Assembly (NCBI GenBank): GCA_937135955.1
Contig: CAKZOB010000004.1
Coordinates: 61,255-125,254 of the forward strand
DNA: 64,000 nt
From: an uncultured Anaerolineales bacterium
Lineage (GTDB): Bacteria > Chloroflexota > Anaerolineae > Aggregatilineales > Aggregatilineaceae
Direction: 5' to 3'
Numbering within the stretch: position 1 is the stretch's first letter; each line of letters opens with the position of its first letter. The position numbers and the translations under genes were made by a program. The notes beneath the pieces are model-generated. The model was not told where the DNA came from, made no database searches, and saw nothing but the letters and a program-made list of their open reading frames with translations. Shown here one piece after another: positions 10,828 to 18,942 of this stretch.

Positions 10828-13749
10828 CTATGACCCGGCCTTGACGGCGGCCAGGTAGGCAGGCGTCACCGCATAGTCGCTTTCCTTCTCCACAAAGCCC
10901 ATCTTCGCCAGGGCATTCTGGATGTGTGGGCTGCTCATGAATAGCTTCCACACCAACCCATCCTGGTAGTTGGTGATCATGAGCAGGATATCGCCCTGGT
11001 CAATGCCGATGTGTTCGGTGGAATACCACTCCTCTTCGGCATTGATCGCGCTGACGAAGCCGTATTCGCGCCACACTTTTGTACCATATTTGCTCAGCAT
11101 GGCCCGCATGGCCTCGAACGAGGCTTCCGGCGTGAAAGGCAGGCAGGCGATCGAAGCGTAGGGCGCGATGGTGCCGTCGTGTGTGCCACCCGCTCCATAG
11201 GCTTTGTAGCCGCGCGGGCCGTCCGACGCGCTGATGCCCCACACGCCGTCCTGATAGGTGGCGAACACATCGGCGTTGTCAATGGCAAACTGCCGGTTGC
11301 GCTCGCAGGCACGGACGGCGTTGTTGAAGTAATTGGCGTAGGCGTCTTCGCGGTCGCGCAAGTCCAGGTATGCCAGCGGGTATTGGTAGACGAACAGGGG
11401 TTCGCCAGGCAGGTAGATATATTCGCCCGACACGTTGACGGGACGCTTCCAGGCATCCCAGGTCTCGGCGGGCACAGGGTGGGTCGGCGAGCCAATCGCC
11501 AGGGCGTAGAGCAGCAGGCTTTCGTCGAAGTGATCCCAGAAGGCGGAGAGGAAGCCGATATCCGGTTTCCAGCCCATCGAGATCATCGTGCCGTTGGCCA
11601 TCATCCACTGCCAGTCAATCTGTTCGTAAAGCTGTTCGGCCAGCGCCTCGACTTCTGTGCCCTGGAAGTACTGACCAGCCGTCAGCGCCCCGGCGATGAA
11701 CAGCGCTGTATCAATGGATGATAGTTCGCTACTCCACACGCGCTCGCCGGTCTGCATGTCCACGAAGTGATAGAAGAAACCGTGTTCGCCCTGCACACCC
11801 CCTTCGGCGAAGGTCTTCAGCGTGATTAGCGCCCGCTCGTAGCCCTGATCATAGGTGATCCAGCCACGATCCACGCCGATGGGGATGGCCGCCAGGCCGA
11901 AACCGACCGCCGCAATGCTCGACGGCGAATCGGGCGTGCTGCGGTCTTTGATCAGCCCATTGGCGGGGTTGGCTTCGCGCCAGAAGTAGTCGAAGGTCTC
12001 GTGTGCCACAGCATCCAGCAGGCCGACCTCATCGAGCGAGAGCAGCAGATCAACTTCGCGCTGATAGACCCCTTCCAGGGTGTATTCTCCAGCAACCGCC
12101 GGCTGCTCGACGCCAGTCAGGTAGGCGTTGCCCAGGTAGAACGGCTCGGTGAGCGGTATCTTGCCGCCTGCCTCTTCATAGAAGAACGACAGGTAAAGGA
12201 TGTAGCTCCCGCCTTCCTGGGGATCGCGCATGGGTTGCAGCGGCTCGTAGACAATGCGGTTCCAGCCTGTTTGCAATTGAGTCGCGCCGCCAAACACCCC
12301 GCCGACCCAGGCCCATTCAGTGGTCACATCGCCCATGCCCATGAAGAAGCGGTTGGCGTTCAGCGCATTCTCCGGCGGCAGGTAGACTTCCAGTTCTACC
12401 CTGGTGTACGTGCGCCAGTCTTGCAGGTCGGCGGCGCTGATGGGGAAAGCCAGTTTGGTTTCCTCGGATGTACCCCCCGGCGTGACCCGCAGAGCAGGGG
12501 TACCGGCGGGCGAAAGCACCTCCTCGCTGAGGGCGAAAGTCGAGCCGGTGTTGTCGTCGCTCAGCGTGCCGATGTCCTTGCCTTCCCAGGCCGCCCAGGC
12601 GATCTCGGCGGGGGGCGGGGTCGCTTCTTCCTCAGCCGCAGGTACGGCCAGGAAGATGCTGCCCAGGTAGAACGGCTCGGTCAAGGGGGTCTTGTTGCCC
12701 TTGTCGTCGGCGTTCATGAAGGCCAGGTACACGAAATAGGCCCCATTGGTGTTGATCTGCTGCATCTGCGGGTCGAGCAAGAACACGGCGCGCGTCCAAC
12801 CGGAGTCGCCCTGGAATTCGCCCCAGGTACCGCCGGCCCAGGCCCATTCGCCCGTGATGTCGCCCATGCCCATGAAGACTCGGTTGGGGTTGAGGGCGTT
12901 TTCCGGAGGCAGATACACTTCCAGTTCGACCTGCCCATAGGTGATCCAATCGCTCAGGTTAGCGCCGCTCACAGGAAACGCCAGCTTGGTTTCCTCGGCG
13001 GTGCCACTGGGGATAATTTGCAGGGACGGGCTGCCCGCCGGAGTCAGGATGTCGGAGCTTTGGGCGAAGTCGGTGCCTGTGTTGTCGTCACCCAACATGC
13101 CGGGGTTCTTCTGCTCCCATGCTTTCCAGACCACAGGGCCTGTCTCGGCTGGCGCAGCCGGAACCTCTGCGCCAACCAGAATGGCGCTGCCCAGATAGAA
13201 CGGCTCGGTGAGGGGTGTTTTCCCTCCCGCATCTTCGTAGAAGAACGACAGGTACAGGTTGATCGTGTTGGCGGCAGGCTTAGGCTCGCGCATGGCGGCG
13301 TCGGGGGTGAAGACGACGCGGTTCCAGCCCGGCTGCGCCTGCGTGTCGCTGAAGACCCCGCCAATCCAGGCGAACTCGCCGGTTACGTCGGCCATGCCCA
13401 TGAAGAAGCGGTTGGCGTTCAGCGCATTGCCTTCTGGCAGATACACCTCCAGCACCAGTTGACGGTAGGCCGCCCAGTCGGACAGGTTCGCGCCGGTGAC
13501 GGGGAAGGCCAGTTTGGTTTCCGGAGACGAGCCACCAGGCGTCACCTGGAGGGTGGGGTTTCCAGCGGGCGACAACACGTCCTGACTGAGAGCGAAGGTC
13601 GAGCCGGTGTTGTCGTCGCCCAACGTGCTGATATCTTTGTTCTCCCAGGCAGCCCAGATCAGTTCACCTTCTTGGGCACCCGCGCCACCAACGGCGACGG
13701 AGAGAGCAACCAGCATTCCTGCCACGACAAAAAGGAATCTCTTGGCCAT
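10828..13749 (-). CDS. Secreted SGL-like glucanase with three tandem N-terminal modules
   Basis: Exported protein of 973 residues. A Sec signal peptide ends near AGAQ (residues 1-25). Three homologous modules of about 165-175 residues follow (roughly 28-190, 206-375, 385-560), each with a WAAWE-type start, DDNTGS, LEVYLP, FMGM and LTEPFYLG blocks. These look like beta-sandwich carbohydrate-binding modules, though I cannot name a family. The C-terminal part (about 585-960) is an alpha-barrel of the Glycoamylase/SGL type. Where the paralogue at 7266 has DNGGDLVET, this one has SSELSSIDT, so the Asp position is Ser673 and the Glu position is Asp680; the downstream acid Glu743 (FDESLLL) is kept. 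It heads the operon, with a GAGGAGG ribosome-binding site. Likely role: extracellular cutting of a glucan to importable pieces. Confidence 0.78.
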   Translation of the reverse strand: MAKRFLFVVAGMLVALSVAVGGAGAQEGELIWAAWENKDISTLGDDNTGSTFALSQDVLSPAGNPTLQVTPGGSSPETKLAFPVTGANLSDWAAYRQLVLEVYLPEGNALNANRFFMGMADVTGEFAWIGGVFSDTQAQPGWNRVVFTPDAAMREPKPAANTINLYLSFFYEDAGGKTPLTEPFYLGSAILVGAEVPAAPAETGPVVWKAWEQKNPGMLGDDNTGTDFAQSSDILTPAGSPSLQIIPSGTAEETKLAFPVSGANLSDWITYGQVELEVYLPPENALNPNRVFMGMGDITGEWAWAGGTWGEFQGDSGWTRAVFLLDPQMQQINTNGAYFVYLAFMNADDKGNKTPLTEPFYLGSIFLAVPAAEEEATPPPAEIAWAAWEGKDIGTLSDDNTGSTFALSEEVLSPAGTPALRVTPGGTSEETKLAFPISAADLQDWRTYTRVELEVYLPPENALNANRFFMGMGDVTTEWAWVGGVFGGATQLQTGWNRIVYEPLQPMRDPQEGGSYILYLSFFYEEAGGKIPLTEPFYLGNAYLTGVEQPAVAGEYTLEGVYQREVDLLLSLDEVGLLDAVAHETFDYFWREANPANGLIKDRSTPDSPSSIAAVGFGLAAIPIGVDRGWITYDQGYERALITLKTFAEGGVQGEHGFFYHFVDMQTGERVWSSELSSIDTALFIAGALTAGQYFQGTEVEALAEQLYEQIDWQWMMANGTMISMGWKPDIGFLSAFWDHFDESLLLYALAIGSPTHPVPAETWDAWKRPVNVSGEYIYLPGEPLFVYQYPLAYLDLRDREDAYANYFNNAVRACERNRQFAIDNADVFATYQDGVWGISASDGPRGYKAYGAGGTHDGTIAPYASIACLPFTPEASFEAMRAMLSKYGTKVWREYGFVSAINAEEEWYSTEHIGIDQGDILLMITNYQDGLVWKLFMSSPHIQNALAKMGFVEKESDYAVTPAYLAAVKAGS

Positions 13750-13836
13750 TGTGCCTCCTCAGCGAAACAAAAACGTGCGCTTTCGATTCGATATGGGCCG
13801 CTGTGAACAACGGCGCGCATGGACGGGGTTTTCCTC

Positions 13837-13866
13837 AGTATAAATCTGGATACCTCTTTTTGTCAA
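13837..13866 (-). promoter_or_regulatory. Promoter of the glucanase operon
   Basis: On the minus strand TTGACA (13866-13861) and TATACT (13842-13837) are separated by 18 bp, a near-consensus sigma-70 pair. The predicted start lies about 80 bp ahead of the glucanase ATG. The first LacI-type operator overlaps the -35 box, which fits repression of this operon. Confidence 0.75.
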
Positions 13867-13874
13867 AGCGCTTT
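13865..13874. promoter_or_regulatory. LacI-type operator O1
   Basis: AAAGCGCTTT core inside GTCAAAGCGCTTTTAC. It is the first of three copies of the same palindrome around the lacI gene and touches the -35 box of the leftward glucanase promoter. The core with a central CG is typical of LacI/GalR family sites. Confidence 0.8.
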
Positions 13875-13924
13875 TACCGCCCTGCGGCCCCTTTTTGTCG
13901 CTGGTTGGATGGTCAGGAGAGGGC

Positions 13925-13954
13925 TTGCATTGCCTGAAAAAAGGGTGATATAAT
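13925..13954 (+). promoter_or_regulatory. Promoter of lacI-family gene
   Basis: TTGCAT (13925-13930) and TATAAT (13949-13954) with an 18-bp spacer. Operator O2 begins two bases past the -10 box and covers the expected start site, so the regulator should repress itself. Confidence 0.75.
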
Positions 13955-13967
13955 GAAAGCGCTTTAA
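13954..13967. promoter_or_regulatory. LacI-type operator O2
   Basis: TGAAAGCGCTTTAA, sharing the AAAGCGCTTT core with O1 and O3. It lies over the predicted transcription start of the lacI gene. O1 and O2 are 91 bp apart centre to centre, so a looped repressor could bridge both divergent promoters. Confidence 0.8.
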
Positions 13968-13997
13968 GGGACTGATGCCACTAGCGATGGGTTGCAG

Positions 13998-15011
13998 ATG
14001 CCTGTCACCATTTTCGACGTCGCCAAACGCGCTGGAGTCTCCATTGGTACCGTCTCGCGGGTGATCAATAACCGCGATCGGGTCAGCCCTGAAACGCGCG
14101 AGCGCGTCTTACAGGCTATCCGCGAACTGGACTACCAGGCCAACCCCTTTGCTCGCAACCTGGCCAACCAGCAAACGGACACTCTGGGCCTGGTCATTCC
14201 CCAGGTCAACGATCCCTTCTTCTTTCAGATTGTGCGGGGCGTCGAGGATGCCGCCGCTGCTGTCGGCTACAACCTGCTGATCGCCAGTCAGCCGCGCCAT
14301 ACCAGCGAACACCGCTACCTGCAACTGTTCCGGCGTCGCAATGTGGATGGCATGGTGCTGGTAGCGATTGATGTGTACGAGCACGAGGTACAGCAGGTGG
14401 TCAAGCGGGGGGTGCCCATCGTGCTTGTGCAGCTCGAAATAGGGCGCAACATCCCCACCTTTCTGGCGGACAACTACGGCGGCGCGCGCGCCCTGGTCGA
14501 GCATCTGATGGAACACGGCTACCGGCGCGTAGCTTACATCACTGGCACCGACTTCACGCCGGATAACCGGGAACGGCTGCGGGCGCTGCGCGATGTGCTG
14601 GCCGAAAACCATCTGTCGCTGCCCGACGAATATGTGGTGAAGGGAGACTACCTGGTTGGCAGTGGGGCGCGGGCTATGCGTCAGTTGCTCAGCCTGCCCG
14701 AATTGCCAGAGGCAGTCTTTGCAGCAAACGATCAGATGGCCATCGAGGCGATCATGGTTGCCCAGGAACAGGGCCTCCGCGTCCCGGAAGATATCGCCGT
14801 GGTTGGTTTCGACGACATCCCCATGGCCAGCTCCATTGCGCCCGCCCTGACGACGGTGCATCAACCCATCTACGAGTTGGGTTGGCACGCGGCGCAGACG
14901 GCGCTGGAGATGATCAAGTCTGCCAAAGAGGAGCGCCCTCTCACGGTTCCCCGTCTCAGCCTGTTACCGACTTCGTTGATCGTTCGGCGTTCGTGTGGTT
15001 GCACCGGCTAG
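13998..15011 (+). CDS. LacI-family transcriptional repressor
   Basis: LacI/GalR regulator of 337 residues. Residues 3-24 form the helix-turn-helix (TIFDVAKRAGVSIGTVSRVI), with the hinge near ARNLANQQT, then a periplasmic-binding-protein-like effector domain including FAANDQMAIEAI and VGFDDIPMAS. The ATG at 13998 gives the standard N-terminus; a TTG six bases earlier is less likely. It is transcribed away from the glucanase operon and just before the sugar importer. Three matching operators at 13865, 13954 and 15049 indicate that it controls both arms and itself. The inducer is probably the imported oligosaccharide or a breakdown product. Confidence 0.95.
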   Translation: MPVTIFDVAKRAGVSIGTVSRVINNRDRVSPETRERVLQAIRELDYQANPFARNLANQQTDTLGLVIPQVNDPFFFQIVRGVEDAAAAVGYNLLIASQPRHTSEHRYLQLFRRRNVDGMVLVAIDVYEHEVQQVVKRGVPIVLVQLEIGRNIPTFLADNYGGARALVEHLMEHGYRRVAYITGTDFTPDNRERLRALRDVLAENHLSLPDEYVVKGDYLVGSGARAMRQLLSLPELPEAVFAANDQMAIEAIMVAQEQGLRVPEDIAVVGFDDIPMASSIAPALTTVHQPIYELGWHAAQTALEMIKSAKEERPLTVPRLSLLPTSLIVRRSCGCTG

Positions 15012-15048
15012 TCTGGCACGCTTTCACGCGAACGTTTTTTGTGCGTCG

Positions 15049-15070
15049 CTTGTAAAAGCGCTTTTACAAG
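15049..15070. promoter_or_regulatory. LacI-type operator O3, perfect 22-bp palindrome
   Basis: A perfect 22-bp palindrome whose centre is AAAAGCGCTTTT and whose arms extend to CTTG/CAAG. It lies between lacI and the sugar-binding protein gene, 81 bp ahead of that start codon, and is the most symmetrical of the three operators, so it may be the strongest. I cannot place a convincing -35/-10 pair for the importer genes around it. Confidence 0.85.
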
Positions 15071-15151
15071 CCAGGGGAGGAGGAGCTGCATAGGTCAGAC
15101 GTATCCGCACCTTCAAATCGTTTAGATATAAGCATAGAAAGGAGCCCCCTC

Positions 15152-16450
15152 ATGTTCCGTCGTTACTCGTTAGTGAACCTGCTTGTGGTGCTGGCTGTGG
15201 TGAGCGCGCTTCTGGCCGTTCAACCGACGTCCGCTCAGGAGCAGCCCATGGCCGACAAGATTCGCGTTTCGGTAGTGGCCGGTGCTATGCAGGACACCAT
15301 GACCCGCCTGGTTGAAAAATACCAGCAGGCCAACCCCGGCGTGACGGTGACCCTGGAACTGGAGCCGGAAGGCGGTGCCTTCCAGGCGCTCATCGCTGCG
15401 GGCAATCAGCCCGACCTGATCATCACCTCGTTCGGGCCGATGCTGGGCACGCTGGCCGAGCAAAAAGCGGCTGTAGTGCTGGACGATCTGCCCGGCGCGG
15501 CTGAACTGTTCGAGCGCCTGGTCCCGGCCACGTTGCAGAAGCTCTACGGCCACTACTACTATGTTCCGATCGGGATTGACATCACCCTGATGATCTACAA
15601 CAAGGCCCTCTTCGAAGAAGCTGGTCTCGATCCGAACGATCCGCCGACTACCTGGGATGAGTTCCTGGCCGCCATCGCTGCCATAGACGCCCTGCCTCCG
15701 CGCGAGAACGGCGATGAAGTCTATGGGACGGTCTTCTGGAACGAAGCGCTACAGTGGGGCGGCTGGTACTGGAACATGCTGCAACCGATCTATCTCAACG
15801 CCAACCAGGGCCGCTGCCAACTGCTCAACAACCTGGCGACGGACATCATCTTCGACCGTGAAGAGTGCGAACTGGACAAGTTCTTCGAGTTCGTCAAAGC
15901 AGCCCAGCAATACGCGCCACCGACCATGGAGAAGAACTTCTTCGGTCGCAACATCGGCACCTGGCTGCAGTATGGCTATTCGTGGGAACCCAACCTGCAA
16001 TCGGCGGCGGGGCAGCCGATGGTGATCGGTGAGGACGTGGGCGTTGCGCCGGTGCCTGTGCCAGAGGAAGGCGATACCAGCTTCACCACCCTGGGCGGGC
16101 GCGCCATGATGATCCTCAAGACCACGCCGGAGCGCGAAGCCCGTGCCTGGCATTTCCTGCAATTCCTGATGGAAGACGAAAACAACTATCAGTTCATCAC
16201 CGAGTTGGGTTACCTGCCTGCGCTTCTGTCGCTACAGAACGATCCCTACTTCCAGGAGCCAGCCCGCCAACCCTTCGTGCAACTGCTCGAGCACGGTTAC
16301 GTGCCGGAGCAGTTCGCCACGGCTGAACGCGCGGCCTCAGCCCTGCAAGGGGTTTACTTCCAGGTCGTAGTCGAAGGGTCTATCCCGCTGGAAGATGCGG
16401 TCGCCGCTGCGGCCAAGGCAGCGCGCGAGGCCATCCAGCAGGCCCAGTAG
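15152..16450 (+). CDS. Sugar ABC transporter substrate-binding protein
   Basis: Family 1 extracellular solute-binding protein of 432 residues. A Sec signal peptide runs to about PTSAQ (residue 28). There is no lipobox Cys at its end, so membrane tethering is not obvious. The mature protein has the usual two-lobe features: a variable glycan cleft, Trp/Tyr-rich stretch (WGGWYWNM, WLQYGYSWEPN) suited to stacking sugars, and GGRAMMILKTTPE. AAAGGAG precedes the ATG. It is followed by two matching permeases and lies downstream of operator O3. Ligand inferred as an oligosaccharide from the enzymes nearby. Confidence 0.92.
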   Translation: MFRRYSLVNLLVVLAVVSALLAVQPTSAQEQPMADKIRVSVVAGAMQDTMTRLVEKYQQANPGVTVTLELEPEGGAFQALIAAGNQPDLIITSFGPMLGTLAEQKAAVVLDDLPGAAELFERLVPATLQKLYGHYYYVPIGIDITLMIYNKALFEEAGLDPNDPPTTWDEFLAAIAAIDALPPRENGDEVYGTVFWNEALQWGGWYWNMLQPIYLNANQGRCQLLNNLATDIIFDREECELDKFFEFVKAAQQYAPPTMEKNFFGRNIGTWLQYGYSWEPNLQSAAGQPMVIGEDVGVAPVPVPEEGDTSFTTLGGRAMMILKTTPEREARAWHFLQFLMEDENNYQFITELGYLPALLSLQNDPYFQEPARQPFVQLLEHGYVPEQFATAERAASALQGVYFQVVVEGSIPLEDAVAAAAKAAREAIQQAQ

Positions 16451-16540
16451 TTGATTGGTAGTGAGGCGGTGGTGCGCCCCCGACGCGCGCCACCGCCGCA
16501 CTTTGCACATCAGCTCATTTCTGCAACAAGGGAAGAAACA

Positions 16541-17476
16541 ATGCAATTGCCCGCTTCTGTACACTCACCACCGCCGACATCTTCGCGCCTGCTGCACCGT
16601 GTGCGGCAGTACTGGTGGGGATATGTGTTCGTATCGCCCTGGATTCTGCTCTACCTTGTCTTTGGGCTTTACCCTCTTGTGCTATCTTTCTTTCTGACAT
16701 TCTTCAATTACTCGTTTGTCACCCCAGGTGACCGTACTTTCGTCGGCCTTGGCAACTGGATTCGCGGCATAGAAGACCCTCTTTTCTGGAAGAGCCTGTA
16801 CAACATCATCCTCAACCAGGCCGTGTTCATTCTGCTCAAGAATGGGCTGGGCTTGCTGCTGGCAGCCCTGCTCTTCCGCGTGACCATCGGTGCGCGTATC
16901 TTCCGCACCATTTACTTTCTGCCGGTCATCACCTCCACTGTGGTGCTGATGACTGTCGGCGACAACCTGGCCGGTCCGGGCGGGGCGGTGCAGTTGTGGC
17001 TCATGGACATCGGCGTGCTGTCCAAGCCGGTTTTTTGGAAAGCCTACGATACCCTGCCGATGATCATCATCGCCATCATCAACACCTGGAAGTGGTTTGG
17101 GATCAGCACGGTCATCTTGCTGGCGGGGATGTATGGCATAGACCCGCGTCTGTTCGAAGCCGCTGCCGTTGACGGAGCGAGCGGGCTACAGATATTCCGC
17201 AACATCACCATCCCCATGCTGCGCCCCCAACTGTTCTTCCTGCTGGTGGTGGATGTCATCAATGGGCTACAGATGTTCGGCGAGATTCTCAGCATTGGCT
17301 TCAATGTCTACGGGGGCATCAAGAATCAGGCGTTGACCCCGGTACTCTATCTGTATGCGCAGGCGTTCGATCAGGCCAATGTGGGCTACGCTTCTACCCT
17401 GGGGTTGATGCTGGCAGTGATCATTGCCGTGCTCACGTTCCTGCAGTTCAAGTTCGTCCCGTCACGGCTCGACTGA
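16541..17476 (+). CDS. Sugar ABC transporter permease (MalF/UgpA type)
   Basis: Inner-membrane permease of 311 residues with six predicted helices, starting WGYVFVSPWILLYLVFGLYP. The cytoplasmic EAA loop reads EAAAVDGASGLQIFRNITIP, which docks the ATPase. The start at 16541 follows AAGGGAAG; an earlier in-frame start would add 30 unlikely residues. It pairs with the next gene, 10 bp downstream. Confidence 0.94.
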   Translation: MQLPASVHSPPPTSSRLLHRVRQYWWGYVFVSPWILLYLVFGLYPLVLSFFLTFFNYSFVTPGDRTFVGLGNWIRGIEDPLFWKSLYNIILNQAVFILLKNGLGLLLAALLFRVTIGARIFRTIYFLPVITSTVVLMTVGDNLAGPGGAVQLWLMDIGVLSKPVFWKAYDTLPMIIIAIINTWKWFGISTVILLAGMYGIDPRLFEAAAVDGASGLQIFRNITIPMLRPQLFFLLVVDVINGLQMFGEILSIGFNVYGGIKNQALTPVLYLYAQAFDQANVGYASTLGLMLAVIIAVLTFLQFKFVPSRLD

Positions 17477-17486
17477 GGAGGAGATC

Positions 17487-18323
17487 ATGCAAACCCACAA
17501 GCGTATCTCCCTCTCGCTGCTCCTCACCTACGCGATCCTGATCGCTGGGGCCATTGTAGTCGTCTATCCCTTTGCCTATATGGTGGCCAATTCCCTCAAG
17601 ACCGGGCGCGAAATCATGCATGCCCCCAGAGCGCTGCTGCCAGAGGAGCCGACGCTCAGGGGATACAAAGGCGTCTTTGAAGAGCTGAATGTGTTGCTTC
17701 TGTTCAGGAACACCCTGATCGTGGCCGTTGCCGTGACGCTCGAAAACGTCCTGCTGAGTGCGCTGGCCGGTTACGCCTTTGCCAAAATCCCCTTCCCGGG
17801 GCGCGACAAAATCTTCGGTTTCATGCTGCTGACGATGATGATCCCCGGCGTGTTGTTCCTCATCCCGACCTACGTGCTGATGTACAACATTGGCTGGGTG
17901 GGCCGGTTCGAGGCGTTGATCATTCCGGGGGCGGTCTCTGTGTTCAACATCTTTCTGGTGCGGCAGTTCATCACCGGCATTCCAGACGAGCTGATCGAAG
18001 CGGCGCGCATTGACGGGGCGCGCGAAACCACCATCTTCCGGCGTATCATCCTGCCCCTGGTACGCCCGGCGCTGGGCACCGTTGCCATTCTCACCTTCAT
18101 GGGTAGCTGGAACGACTTCATGGGGCCGCTGCTCTATCTGAACCGGCCCGATCGCTGGACGCTGCAACTGGGCTTGCTACAATTTCGGGGCACTGTTCCC
18201 GGCGAAAATGCCGAGCAAATCTGGGCGTTGACCACGTTGATCACCCTGCCTATTCTGCTCATGTACTTCTTCATTCAAGAGCAGTTCGTCAAAGCGTTTG
18301 CCAATGTGTCTTTGAGCAAATAA
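17487..18323 (+). CDS. Sugar ABC transporter permease (MalG/UgpE type)
   Basis: Second permease subunit, 278 residues with six predicted helices. The EAA motif is EAARIDGARETTIFRRIILP. GAGGAGGAG precedes the ATG, which is placed 10 bp after the first permease. No ATP-binding subunit is encoded in this locus, so the importer probably uses a shared MsmK/UgpC-like ATPase from elsewhere in the genome, as many family 1 sugar importers do. Confidence 0.94.
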   Translation: MQTHKRISLSLLLTYAILIAGAIVVVYPFAYMVANSLKTGREIMHAPRALLPEEPTLRGYKGVFEELNVLLLFRNTLIVAVAVTLENVLLSALAGYAFAKIPFPGRDKIFGFMLLTMMIPGVLFLIPTYVLMYNIGWVGRFEALIIPGAVSVFNIFLVRQFITGIPDELIEAARIDGARETTIFRRIILPLVRPALGTVAILTFMGSWNDFMGPLLYLNRPDRWTLQLGLLQFRGTVPGENAEQIWALTTLITLPILLMYFFIQEQFVKAFANVSLSK

Positions 18324-18325
18324 CC

Positions 18326-18928
18326 ATGGCTGACGATGCACTTCAACTCGAACAACAGGCCGCGCCGCCCGCGCCAGGGCATTCGCGCGCGCTGATTCTG
18401 GGGCTGGGGGCCGTGGCCATCTTCATGGTCTCCTACCTGTTGGCCTGGGGCGACGCCTATCGTCTGTCGGCGGCCTACCTCAAAGACGCCGACACCAGTT
18501 TCCAGGACGGGCGCTATCTGGATGCGCTGATGGGCTATCAAGAGTTCAGTCAGGCGCGGGGGCGCTACGTCCAACGCGGCGGCTACATCCAGGTAGAGCG
18601 TATCTGGGCCAATCGCTATGCCTGGCCGAGGCCCGATGCAGTGCAGCGAGCAAAAGAGCGCATCCAAGAGATTCTTGAGCAACGGCTGACGATCGCCGAG
18701 GCGGAGCAGTTTGTGCAGGAAAACATCGGACGCAAAAATCCCTATATGGGGATCATCTATCTTCGTTTGGGCGAATTGTATGAAGCGGAGGGTCGTCTGA
18801 GGGATGCCGAGGATATCTATACCTCGATCCCCTCCCTGTTCCCCTCCGACGAAGCGCTCATTGAGCGCGCCAGAGTGAATCTGGAGAAGCTCCAGCAGCG
18901 CGATACCGGGCATCTCTTGACCTCTTGA
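18326..18928 (+). CDS. Membrane-anchored TPR-like protein
   Basis: Protein of 200 residues that I do not recognise as a named family. One membrane helix (about 24-43, LILGLGAVAIFMVSYLLAW) is followed by an alpha-helical region with TPR-like pairs (residues 48-80 and 140-195, e.g. GIIYLRLGELYEAEGRLRDAE). It starts two bases after the second permease stop and ends just before the GH94 gene, so it is almost certainly co-transcribed. A scaffold linking importer and phosphorylase is possible but unproven. Confidence 0.7.
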   Translation: MADDALQLEQQAAPPAPGHSRALILGLGAVAIFMVSYLLAWGDAYRLSAAYLKDADTSFQDGRYLDALMGYQEFSQARGRYVQRGGYIQVERIWANRYAWPRPDAVQRAKERIQEILEQRLTIAEAEQFVQENIGRKNPYMGIIYLRLGELYEAEGRLRDAEDIYTSIPSLFPSDEALIERARVNLEKLQQRDTGHLLTS

Positions 18929-18942
18929 AGGGCAACGCTGGT

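Noticed and set aside
10828..13749. Possible CRISPR or tandem DNA repeat because of the repeated blocks
   Set aside because: The repetition is at protein level in three diverged modules about 550 bp apart, inside one gene.
12001..13806. Open frame of 601 codons antisense to the secreted glucanase modules
   Set aside because: It only mirrors the three repeated modules of the real gene, has no recognisable domain, and runs through the signal-peptide region and ribosome-binding site of that gene.
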